Source of the DNA: Dokdonella_A sp035263065
GTDB lineage: Bacteria > Pseudomonadota > Gammaproteobacteria > Xanthomonadales > Rhodanobacteraceae
Assembly: GCA_035263065.1 (NCBI GenBank)
Contig: DATFRS010000388.1
Coordinates: forward strand, 1 to 7,084
Length of the DNA: 7,084 bases
Direction of reading: 5' to 3'
The position numbers and the translations under genes were made by a program. Position 1 is the stretch's first letter; each line of letters begins with the position of its first letter. The notes beneath the pieces were generated by a model. It was not told the DNA's origin. It saw only the letters and a list, made by a program, of their open reading frames with translations, and ran no database searches. Below, piece by piece: positions 1 through 5,405 of the stretch.

Positions 1-1626
1 CTCGTCGGCAACCAGCGCGAGACCTACGCGATGCTGTTCGTCGCCGTCGTCTCGGTGCTGCTGATCGCGTGCGCCAACGTCGCGAACCTCCTGCTCGCGC
101 GCTTCTCGCGGCGGCGCAAGGAAGTCGGCATCCGCTTCGCGCTCGGTGCGAAGCGAAGCCGCATCATCGCGCAGTTCCTTTCCGAGAGCCTCCTGCTGTC
201 GGTCGCGGGCGGCGTGCTCGGCCTTGCGTTCGCGGCCGTGGCGCTGCCGCTCCTCACGCACGTCGGGCACGACTTCGTGCCGCGCGCCGAGGAGATCACG
301 CTGAATCCCGTCGTCGTCGCGTTCACGCTCGGCGTGTCGATCTTCTGCGGCATCGCGATGGGGCTCGTGCCGGCGATGCACGCGTCGATCCACGCGGCCA
401 ACGACGCGCTCAAGGATTCGAGCCGCGAGTCGACCAGCGGCCCGAAGCACAACCGCTTCCGCAGCGGGCTGCTCATCGCCGAGATCGCAGTTGCATTCGT
501 GCTGCTCGTCGCGACCGGCCTCATGATCTCGACGATGGTGCGCATCCAGAACGTCTCGCCGGGCTTTCGCACCGACGGCATCTTCGTCGGCTTCGCGATC
601 GTGCCGCCCGCGCAGTATCCGGCGCGCACCGAAGCGACCGCGAACTTCTATTCGCGGCTCTACCACCGGCTCGAGCAGATCCCCGGACAGAAGGGCGTCG
701 CGATCAGCGACAACCCGCCGCTCAGCGGCAACAACGGGCAGTCGCCGTATGCGGTCGTCGGCCGGCCGCTGCCGCCGCCGTCCGAACGGCCGCTGGCGAT
801 CCGCCACATCGTGAGCCCGAATCGGTTCGCGGTGCTCGGCATTCCGTTCAAGGCCGGCCGCGACTTCGACGAGCACGACACGCCGACCTCGACGCAGGTC
901 ATCATCATCAACGAGACGATGGCGAAGCAGATGTTCCCGAACGAAAACCCGCTTGGGCAGAAGCTCGTTACCGGCATGCTGGGGCTGACCGGCGAGATCG
1001 TCGGCGTCGTCGCCGACACGCACACGAACAACCTGACGACGCCGCCGGTCGCCGAGATGTATTACCCCGTGTTCCAGCGGCCGGAGAACTTCACGGGCTT
1101 TCTCGTGCGCACCGACGGCGACGCCGCGGGGCTTGCCTCGAGCGTGCGCGCCGCGCTGCACGACATCGATCCCGGCATCCCGCTGATCGGGCCGACCACG
1201 ATGAGCGACATCGTCCGGCAGTCGATCGCCGATCGCGATCTCACGATGACGATGCTGGTCGTGTTCGCGGCGCTCGCACTCGTGCTGGCGAGCCTCGGCG
1301 TCTACAGCGTGATGGCGTACTCGGTGTCGCAGCGTTCGGCCGAGATCGGCATCCGCATGGCGCTCGGCGCGCGTGCCGCCGACGTGCAGGGCATGGTGAT
1401 CAAGCACAGCGTGAAGCTCGCCGGCGTCGGTCTCGCGATCGGGCTCGCCGCGGCGCTCGCGGTGACGCGGCTCATGACGGCGCTGCTGTTCGAGGTGCGC
1501 GCGGCCGACCCGACGATCTATCTCGCGATCGCGGCGCTCCTGATCACCGTCGCAATCGCCGCGAGCTGGATTCCGTCGCGCCGCGCCGCCGGCCTCGATC
1601 CGACGAAGGCGCTTCACGAAGCGTAG
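1..1626 (+). CDS. FtsX/MacB-type ABC transporter permease (ADOP-like), 5' partial
   Basis: C-terminal 541 residues of an inner-membrane permease; the frame is open to base 1, so the first Met (base 31) is unlikely to be the true start. Numbering from that Met, a first FtsX domain covers about 1-130, with helices near 4-22, 55-75 and 92-117 and the cytoplasmic motif EVGIRFALGA at 31-40. A helix at about 145-168 leads into a periplasmic MacB-PCD-like domain (about 170-395). A second FtsX domain (about 400-531) repeats the motif as EIGIRMALGA at 438-447 and ends in the typical DPTKALHEA tail. Two FtsX units around a periplasmic domain match the long permeases known as acidobacterial duplicated orphan permeases, usually about 800 residues. 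Related MacB/LolC-type proteins act in mechanotransmission or export driven by a separate ATPase. No ATPase is visible here and the substrate is unknown. Family assignment is firm; the ADOP subtype is inferred from the duplicated layout. Confidence 0.93.
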   Translation, partial: LVGNQRETYAMLFVAVVSVLLIACANVANLLLARFSRRRKEVGIRFALGAKRSRIIAQFLSESLLLSVAGGVLGLAFAAVALPLLTHVGHDFVPRAEEITLNPVVVAFTLGVSIFCGIAMGLVPAMHASIHAANDALKDSSRESTSGPKHNRFRSGLLIAEIAVAFVLLVATGLMISTMVRIQNVSPGFRTDGIFVGFAIVPPAQYPARTEATANFYSRLYHRLEQIPGQKGVAISDNPPLSGNNGQSPYAVVGRPLPPPSERPLAIRHIVSPNRFAVLGIPFKAGRDFDEHDTPTSTQVIIINETMAKQMFPNENPLGQKLVTGMLGLTGEIVGVVADTHTNNLTTPPVAEMYYPVFQRPENFTGFLVRTDGDAAGLASSVRAALHDIDPGIPLIGPTTMSDIVRQSIADRDLTMTMLVVFAALALVLASLGVYSVMAYSVSQRSAEIGIRMALGARAADVQGMVIKHSVKLAGVGLAIGLAAALAVTRLMTALLFEVRAADPTIYLAIAALLITVAIAASWIPSRRAAGLDPTKALHEA

Positions 1627-1641
1627 TGCAGCGCTGCGGCG

Positions 1642-3168
1642 TCAGCGGTATGCGGTGACGAGCAGGCTGTAGATCGTCTCGGTGCCGCTGACGAAGTTGC
1701 CGACGCGCAGGTTCTCGTCGTGCGCGTGCTGGTTGTTGTCGGCGTTGACCGTCGGGATCAGCACGAACGGCAGGTGCAGCGCGTCGACGAGCACGTCGGT
1801 CGGCACGGTGCCGCCGAGCATGCGGATGCGGACGGGTTCGACGTCCGGGGCCGGACCCGTGTCCGAGTGCTGCGCCGCGTACGCCCAGCGCCCGATCGGC
1901 GTGTCCATCGCCGTGCGCTCGGCCTTCTGCACGGGACCGAGCTTGAACGTCGCGAGCTTGTCGTAGGTTGCGCGATCGGCGTCGCTCGGCGCGCCGTCGA
2001 CGAGGTGGTAGCCCTGCTTCTCGATGTGGTGCCTGACGAGCTCCTGCAGGCGATGGCCGTCGGTTTCGGGCGTCGTGCGGAAGTCGAGCTCGGCGACCGC
2101 TTCGCTCGGCACGATGTTCGCGGCTTTCGCGCCGACGCCGGCGGACGCCATGCCGCGCACGTTGAGCGAGGGGTATTGCAGCGCTTCCTGGTAGGTTGCG
2201 CCGACCCTCTCGGCGTGCGCGACGCCGATGCGCTTCAGCAGGGCGGCCTCGTCGTCGCCGGTCGCGGCGAGCGTCGCGCGATCCGCGTTGGTCAGCCGGA
2301 TGCCGTCGTAATACCCTGCGACGAGCACGCGGCCGTCGTCGTCCTTCATGCTCGCGAGCAGCGCCGCGAGACGCAGCGCCGGATTCGGCGCGTAGTTGCC
2401 GAAGTGCCCGCTGTGCAGCGGCGCCTTCGGGCCGTAGACCGTCAGCGTCGCCTGCGCGATGCCGCGGTTGCCGAACACGAGCGTCGGCCGGCCCGACGCA
2501 TGCGCGGGCCCGTCGAGGATCACGAGCGCATCGGACTTGAACGCCGCCGCGTTCGCTTCGACGACGCCGGCGAGACTCGGAGAGCTCATTTCTTCCTCCG
2601 AGTCGAGGATCACCTTGACGTTGAACGCCGGCGACTTGCCCTGCGCCTTCAGGAGGTCGATCGCCGTCAGCAGCATCATGATCGGTGCCTTGTCGTCCGA
2701 CGCGGCGCGCGCGAAGACGCGAAGCTCGCGGTCGAGCGGCTCGGCCATCAGCGCGGCACGATCGACCGGCTTCCAGTTGCCGTCGGCATCGCGGCGCTTG
2801 ACGACCGGCTCGAACGGGCTCTTCTGCGCCCATTCCTCCGGAATCACCGGCTGACCGTCGAAGTGGATGTAGAGCAGCATCGTCTTGCGCGCGTTCGGCG
2901 CCGCGAGATCGGCGAGCACGAGCGGGCGCCCTGCCGGATTCGCAAGCTGGCGCGTCGCGAAGCCGCGCTTCTTGAACGCGCCTTCGAGAAACGCCGCGTT
3001 GCGCTGGATGTCGGCCGGATTCTCGGCGACGTTCGGAATCGCAAGCAGCGCGAGGAACTCGTCGAAGTTGCGCTGCGAGGCGTGGGCGACCTCGTCGTCC
3101 CACGCGCGCGCGTGAGCGGCGGAGGCAGTCGCAATCAGCAGCGCGAAGGCGAGGCAGCTCGAGCGCAT
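1642..3168 (-). CDS. Secreted M20-family zinc metallopeptidase
   Basis: Complete 508-residue protein. It begins with a Sec-type signal peptide (hydrophobic stretch about 5-17, likely cleavage after AHA at 18-20), so the enzyme is probably periplasmic or secreted. Expected M20 zinc ligands are in order: H102 in IHFDGQP, D158 in RAASDDKAP, the catalytic and ligand glutamates within EEE at 191-193, D219 in LVILDGP, and H481 in QHAHDEN. The lid/dimerisation domain carries LHSGHFG at 251-257, like the LHSG motif of carnosinase-type members. These enzymes hydrolyse di- or oligopeptides or N-acyl amino acids; the substrate cannot be read here. Length is at the long end for M20, similar to secreted homologues. 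The ATG at 3168 is chosen because it gives an intact signal peptide; the Shine-Dalgarno is weak (GGA about ten bases upstream). It converges with the permease gene downstream and diverges from the membrane protein gene upstream. No operon partner is seen. Confidence 0.94.
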   Translation of the reverse strand: MRSSCLAFALLIATASAAHARAWDDEVAHASQRNFDEFLALLAIPNVAENPADIQRNAAFLEGAFKKRGFATRQLANPAGRPLVLADLAAPNARKTMLLYIHFDGQPVIPEEWAQKSPFEPVVKRRDADGNWKPVDRAALMAEPLDRELRVFARAASDDKAPIMMLLTAIDLLKAQGKSPAFNVKVILDSEEEMSSPSLAGVVEANAAAFKSDALVILDGPAHASGRPTLVFGNRGIAQATLTVYGPKAPLHSGHFGNYAPNPALRLAALLASMKDDDGRVLVAGYYDGIRLTNADRATLAATGDDEAALLKRIGVAHAERVGATYQEALQYPSLNVRGMASAGVGAKAANIVPSEAVAELDFRTTPETDGHRLQELVRHHIEKQGYHLVDGAPSDADRATYDKLATFKLGPVQKAERTAMDTPIGRWAYAAQHSDTGPAPDVEPVRIRMLGGTVPTDVLVDALHLPFVLIPTVNADNNQHAHDENLRVGNFVSGTETIYSLLVTAYR

Positions 3169-3200
3169 GGCGTCGTCATCCGGAAAAAGAGTCGTTCCGA

Positions 3201-3206
3201 ACTATA
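3201..3206 (-). promoter_or_regulatory. Candidate -10 box for the M20 peptidase gene
   Basis: On the minus strand this reads TATAGT, five of six matches to TATAAT, in an otherwise very GC-rich spacer. A start about seven bases downstream would give a leader of roughly 25 bases before the ATG at 3168. No good -35 box lies 16-18 bases upstream, so the call rests on the -10 element and its position alone. Confidence 0.35.
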
Positions 3207-3257
3207 GCGTTCGCGGCCCGGCGCGGACGAGGCGCGCCGGCGTGGTGCACCGCAAGG

Positions 3258-3285
3258 TTCGCCGCGCTCGCGCCGGGAGTAGATT
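3258..3285 (+). promoter_or_regulatory. Weak candidate promoter for the 3324 membrane protein gene
   Basis: TTCGCC at 3258-3263 and TAGATT at 3280-3285 are separated by 16 bases and lie about 38 bases before the ATG at 3324. Each box is a partial match (three or four of six) to the sigma-70 consensus. The rest of the divergent spacer shows no better candidate on the plus strand. Low confidence. Confidence 0.2.
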
Positions 3286-3323
3286 GCGCCGCTTCGACCG
3301 GTTCGACAACGAGGGAGGAACGA

Positions 3324-3884
3324 ATGGTTTCGCTCGCGCAACTCTGGCTTCCGATCCTGGCGTCCGCGGTGCTCGTCTTCTTCGCGAGCGCCATCTTCCA
3401 CATGGTCCTCAAGTTCTGGCATCGGCCCGACTGCAGCGGCTTCTCGAACGAAGACGACGTGCGGGTCGCGATCCGCGCGGGCAGCAGCGGCGCCGGCATG
3501 TACATGCTGCCGTACTGCAAGCCCGAGGACATGAAGAAGGAAGAGACGCAACGGAAATTCAACGAAGGCCCCGTCGGCTTCGTGTTCCTGCGGCCGACCG
3601 GCAACATGAACATGGCCGCACCGCTGGGCCAGTGGTTCCTGTTCTGCCTGCTGGTGTCGCTGTTCGCGGGCTATGTCGCGGCGAGCACGCTCGCGCCCGG
3701 CACGACGCCGGCGCAGGTGTTCCGCGTCGTCGGCACCGCGGCGCTGCTCGGCCATGCGTTCAGCGCGTTGCCGACGGGCATCTGGTGGGGACATCCGTGG
3801 CGCAGCGTGATCAAGCACCTCGTCGACGGCATCGTCTACGCGCTGATCGTCGGTGCGTCGTTCGCCTGGCTCTGGCCGAAGTAG
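3324..3884 (+). CDS. Conserved four-helix membrane protein of unknown function
   Basis: 186-residue protein. The start is well supported: GGGAGGA at 3313-3319 lies a few bases before the ATG. Predicted helices are about 5-27, 101-122, 133-150 and 164-183. Between the first two is a polar segment of about 70 residues with HRPDCSGFSNEDDVR (33-47), a GMYMLPYC stretch (58-65) and EGPVGFVFLRP (81-91). The pattern resembles hypothetical membrane proteins I recall from environmental Proteobacteria and Acidobacteria, with the FSNEDxVR and EGPVGF segments recurring, but I know of no assigned function. Histidines H26 and H144 within helices, plus H33, H157 and H165 near helix ends, and the WWG at 154-156 could form a metal- or cofactor-binding site; this is speculation. 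The gene appears monocistronic: divergent from the peptidase, with a strong hairpin starting at the last base of its stop codon. Confidence 0.88.
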   Translation: MVSLAQLWLPILASAVLVFFASAIFHMVLKFWHRPDCSGFSNEDDVRVAIRAGSSGAGMYMLPYCKPEDMKKEETQRKFNEGPVGFVFLRPTGNMNMAAPLGQWFLFCLLVSLFAGYVAASTLAPGTTPAQVFRVVGTAALLGHAFSALPTGIWWGHPWRSVIKHLVDGIVYALIVGASFAWLWPK

Positions 3885-3908
3885 CGAAGCGGAAAGTTTT
3901 CGCTTCGC
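3884..3908 (+). terminator. Stem-loop at the stop codon of the 3324 gene
   Basis: An 11-bp stem (3884-3894 with 3898-3908, one G-U pair) closes a 3-base loop. It starts at the final G of the TAG stop, an ideal place for a 3'-end hairpin. No U-tract follows on the plus strand, so it may stabilise the mRNA end or assist termination rather than act as a classic intrinsic terminator. Confidence 0.5.
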
Positions 3909-3924
3909 GACTCCGAAAAAATTT

Positions 3925-3957
3925 CCGCGCGCCGGCATCGCGATGCCGTGCGCGCGG
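3925..3957 (-). terminator. Very stable GC-rich hairpin with a T-tract on the minus strand
   Basis: A 14-bp stem pairs 3925-3938 with 3943-3957, with one bulged T at 3949 and a CGCG loop. On the minus strand the stem is followed by AAATTTTTT (complement of 3916-3924), the form of a rho-independent terminator for leftward transcription; on the plus strand no T-run follows. No minus-strand gene lies close enough to need it, so it may stop readthrough from the gene at 4327-4830, act with the hairpin at 3884-3908 as a bidirectional block, or be a palindromic repeat. The structure is clear; the role is inferred. Confidence 0.45.
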
Positions 3958-4014
3958 TCTGCCGCGCGTGGCATGTGGCTTGCACTCGATGGTCGGGAAC
4001 AAGCGGTGGCAGTC

Positions 4015-4230
4015 ATGACGCACAACCAGACTTTGGCGGCACTCGATCGATTCGAAGCGACCCTCGGCCGGCTCACGCTGGCCTACCCCAGCGAAGCGGA
4101 CTTCTGGCCGACGTTCGCCGAGTACGCGAACGAGCTGGAATCGTCGAGTCCGCTCGACTTCCGCGACTACGTACGCGACACGATCATCCGCATGCTGCGC
4201 AAGATCGGCCGGCTCCCGTCGGCGAACTGA
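4015..4230 (+). CDS. Small hypothetical protein (71 aa)
   Basis: Short, probably soluble, mostly helical protein with no signal peptide or membrane segment. It is acidic in its first two thirds (PSEADFWPTFAEYANELESS at 25-44) and ends in a basic segment, RMLRKIGRLPSAN. The DFWPxFAxxAxELE-type segment followed by a DYVRDTIIRML helix recalls small uncharacterised proteins I have seen in other high-GC Proteobacteria; I cannot name a family. The frame stays open further upstream with an alternative ATG at 3973, but that adds a segment of translated non-coding character, and the longer extension to 3853 runs through the two hairpins and the preceding gene. The ATG at 4015 is preferred, though its ribosome binding site is poor. 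It is convergent with the 4327-4830 gene. Function unknown. Confidence 0.62.
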   Translation: MTHNQTLAALDRFEATLGRLTLAYPSEADFWPTFAEYANELESSSPLDFRDYVRDTIIRMLRKIGRLPSAN

Positions 4231-4252
4231 GATTTTTCCTCGGAACGATCTA

Positions 4253-4273
4253 CGCCCGTCGCAAGGACGGGCG
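4253..4273. terminator. Stem-loop in the convergent gap
   Basis: An 8-bp perfect stem, CGCCCGTC with GACGGGCG, closes a 5-base loop (GCAAG) 22 bases after the stop of the small gene. No T-tract follows on either strand, so intrinsic termination is not proven. Its place between two convergent genes fits a 3'-end structure. Confidence 0.4.
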
Positions 4274-4302
4274 CAAATGATCGTGCGTGCATTCGGGCGT
4301 AC

Positions 4303-4322
4303 GCGGCGGCATAAGCCGCCGC
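4303..4322. terminator. Stem-loop just past the stop of the 4327-4830 gene
   Basis: A perfect 8-bp stem, GCGGCGGC with GCCGCCGC, closes an ATAA loop and lies four bases beyond the minus-strand stop codon at 4327-4329. There is no U-run after it, but stability and position suggest it marks the transcript end of the membrane protein gene. Confidence 0.45.
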
Positions 4323-4326
4323 CCGG

Positions 4327-4830
4327 CTAGCGCGCCGCCGCGACGGCGACGCTGCCGCCGATCGGGTGGAAGCGCTTCACCGCGTAGAAGCCGGCGACGA
4401 GGAACAGCACGAACACGATGCCCTGCGCGACCGCGAACGGCGGCTCGGTGCCGGTCGGCGCGAGCGCGTTCAACGCGGGCACCTTGAGGAAGAGCTGCGC
4501 GACGAGCACGAACACGTTGAGATAGAGCGAGATCACCGCGCCGGCGACGTAAACCGTGCGCCAGATCCCGCGGAGCTTGTTCGCATAGAGCGCGAAGCAC
4601 GTTATCGCCGCGACGACGAGCGCGATGCCGCCGACGATGTGCGAGGGCAATACGTGATCGCGCTGGAAGAGATAACCGGTCGCGCTCGTCAGGATCGTCG
4701 TGACGAGGAACCAGAGCGTCGTGCCCGCCATGCGGTTGGCCGTCCATAGCCCGTAGAGCACGACGAAACCCAGAAGGATCGCGACCAGGCTGATTGCGGT
4801 GTGCGAGTAGAGCAGGGCGGGCGAGTCCAT
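4327..4830 (-). CDS. Conserved multi-helix membrane protein of unknown function
   Basis: 167-residue integral membrane protein. The open frame extends 58 codons further upstream, but a strong Shine-Dalgarno (GAGGAG, 4837-4842) six bases before this ATG, and the start of hydrophobic sequence soon after it, fix the start. Helices are predicted at about 9-29, 38-54, 65-84, 93-115 and 132-152. Features include GLWTANRMAG (28-37), LPSHIVG (61-67) and YLNVFVLVAQLFLKVPALNALAPT (103-126). The last segment resembles a recurrent pattern in hypothetical membrane proteins I have seen from varied Proteobacteria; no function is known to me. H10 in helix 1 and H64 at the start of helix 3 could in principle bind heme or metal, but this is not demonstrated. 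It appears monocistronic and convergent with the small gene at 4015-4230. Confidence 0.87.
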   Translation of the reverse strand: MDSPALLYSHTAISLVAILLGFVVLYGLWTANRMAGTTLWFLVTTILTSATGYLFQRDHVLPSHIVGGIALVVAAITCFALYANKLRGIWRTVYVAGAVISLYLNVFVLVAQLFLKVPALNALAPTGTEPPFAVAQGIVFVLFLVAGFYAVKRFHPIGGSVAVAAAR

Positions 4831-4836
4831 CACGAT

Positions 4837-4842
4837 CTCCTC
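4837..4842 (-). promoter_or_regulatory. Shine-Dalgarno fixing the start of the 4327-4830 gene
   Basis: The minus strand reads GAGGAG followed by a 6-base spacer (ATCGTG) and ATG at 4830. This near-ideal ribosome binding site decides in favour of a 167-residue protein over the 225-residue open frame. The extra upstream codons are arginine-rich and of non-coding character. Confidence 0.8.
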
Positions 4843-5061
4843 GGCGGGGAAGCGCAAGCGTAGCGGCCGGCCGCGGCCGTTGCCATCGCTGTCGGTGTTC
4901 GTCGCATTCCGGCTTGCCGGAGCCGTTTCGCCCGACTCACGTCGACGGCGTTCTCGCTTTTCCCTGCCCGCCGAGCGATGACGGGCCGCAATCCGGCGCC
5001 GCACAGGAATGGCGAAACCGCCGTGCCGCGCAGGGAAGCTGAAACGTGACTACGCAATCCG
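4843..5061. other. Non-coding divergent spacer rich in inverted repeats
   Basis: No credible gene lies here; the open frames are arginine- and serine-rich translations of GC-rich DNA. Visible structure: a perfect 12-base palindrome GCGGCCGGCCGC (4863-4874); an imperfect hairpin around CCGGCTTGCCGG (4909-4920); a distant inverted pair TTCCCTGC (4960-4967) and GCAGGGAA (5030-5037); and, inside it, GCCCG/CGGGC (4966-4970 with 4982-4986), the palindrome CGGCGCCG (4994-5001) and GGCG-AAAC-CGCC (5011-5022). The stretch must also hold the promoter of the leftward membrane protein gene, but I see no convincing -10/-35 pair. It could be a dispersed intergenic repeat; copies elsewhere would be needed to show that. 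Confidence 0.45.
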
Positions 5062-5077
5062 ATAACACATGTGTTAT
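5062..5077. promoter_or_regulatory. 16-bp perfect palindrome, probable toxin-antitoxin operator
   Basis: ATAACACATGTGTTAT is a perfect palindrome ending four bases before the toxin ATG at 5082. It is strikingly AT-rich for this window and contains possible -10 hexamers (TGTTAT at 5072-5077, TTATAT at 5074-5079). HigA-type and other XRE antitoxins are known to repress their own operon by binding such inverted repeats over the promoter, so this is likely the antitoxin's operator, covering the core promoter. The palindrome is seen directly; the binding is inferred. Confidence 0.7.
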
Positions 5078-5081
5078 ATCC

Positions 5082-5405
5082 ATGCCATGGACGCTGAGCT
5101 ACTACAACGAGCGCGTCGCCCGCACCATCGGCAGCTGGCCCGCGGGAATCCGGGCGAGATTCTTCGAGCTAGCGAAAAAGATGCTGACGTACGGACCGAA
5201 TCTCGGCATGCCGCACACGCGCGCGATGGGTGACGGCCTGTTCGAAGTGCGAGCCAGCGGCAGCGAAGGCATCGGCCGTGCGTTGTACGTGACGGTGGCG
5301 CGCCGGCGCATCGTCGTCGTGCACGCGTTCATCAAGAAGACCGAGCAGACGCCGCAACACGAGCTCGCGATTGCCCGCGCACGCTCGAAGGAGATCAGGA
5401 CATGA
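5082..5405 (+). CDS. higB: Type II toxin, RelE/ParE superfamily (HigB / phage Gp49-like)
   Basis: 107-residue toxin. Family hallmarks are LGMPHTRAMGDGLFEVR (41-57), GIGRALYV (63-70), the core strand VVVHAFIKKTEQTP (78-91) and the closing helix ELAIARARSKE (94-104). This is the Gp49/HigB pattern of ribosome-dependent mRNA interferases that cleave mRNA during translation and arrest growth. Basic residues R57, R66, K85 and K86 sit where RelE-fold toxins carry RNA-binding or catalytic residues. The start at 5082 gives the usual family length and leaves the palindromic operator upstream. A GTG at 5046 with AGGGA nearby would add 12 residues but place the operator inside the gene. No Shine-Dalgarno precedes 5082, so the message may be leaderless or nearly so. 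The toxin precedes its antitoxin and overlaps it by four bases (ATGA), the HigBA order. The family call is firm; higB denotes a HigB-like toxin. Confidence 0.9.
   Translation: MPWTLSYYNERVARTIGSWPAGIRARFFELAKKMLTYGPNLGMPHTRAMGDGLFEVRASGSEGIGRALYVTVARRRIVVVHAFIKKTEQTPQHELAIARARSKEIRT

Noticed and set aside
1610..1637. Short hairpin CGCTTC-AC-GAAGCG and palindrome GCAGCGCTGC at the permease/peptidase junction, considered as a terminator
   Set aside because: The stems are short, there is no T-run on either strand, and such motifs are common in DNA this GC-rich.
69..1658. Second long plus-strand frame overlapping the permease
   Set aside because: Its translation is arginine-rich low complexity, typical of an alternative frame in GC-rich DNA; the permease frame has both FtsX motifs.
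1720..3207. Long plus-strand open frame opposite the M20 peptidase
   Set aside because: It is rich in Arg, Val and Ala with no recognisable domain, and is the antisense shadow of a gene with clear catalytic motifs and a signal peptide.
3853..4014. Longer N-terminus for the small protein, starting at 3853 or 3973
   Set aside because: From 3853 it would run through the end of the preceding gene and both hairpins; the 3973 start adds residues with no coding character and no ribosome binding site.
4208..4237. GCCG/CGGC stem followed by TTTTT after the stop of the small gene, considered as an intrinsic terminator
   Set aside because: The stem is only four or five pairs and the T-run starts about ten bases after it, too far for a rho-independent terminator.
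4831..5004. N-terminal extension of the 4327-4830 membrane protein to 225 residues
   Set aside because: The extension is arginine-rich and non-coding in character, and a strong GAGGAG ribosome binding site sits directly before the ATG at 4830.
4794..5042. Small plus-strand frame in the spacer before the toxin gene
   Set aside because: It overlaps the start of the membrane protein gene, is Arg/Ser/Pro-rich and has no supporting features.
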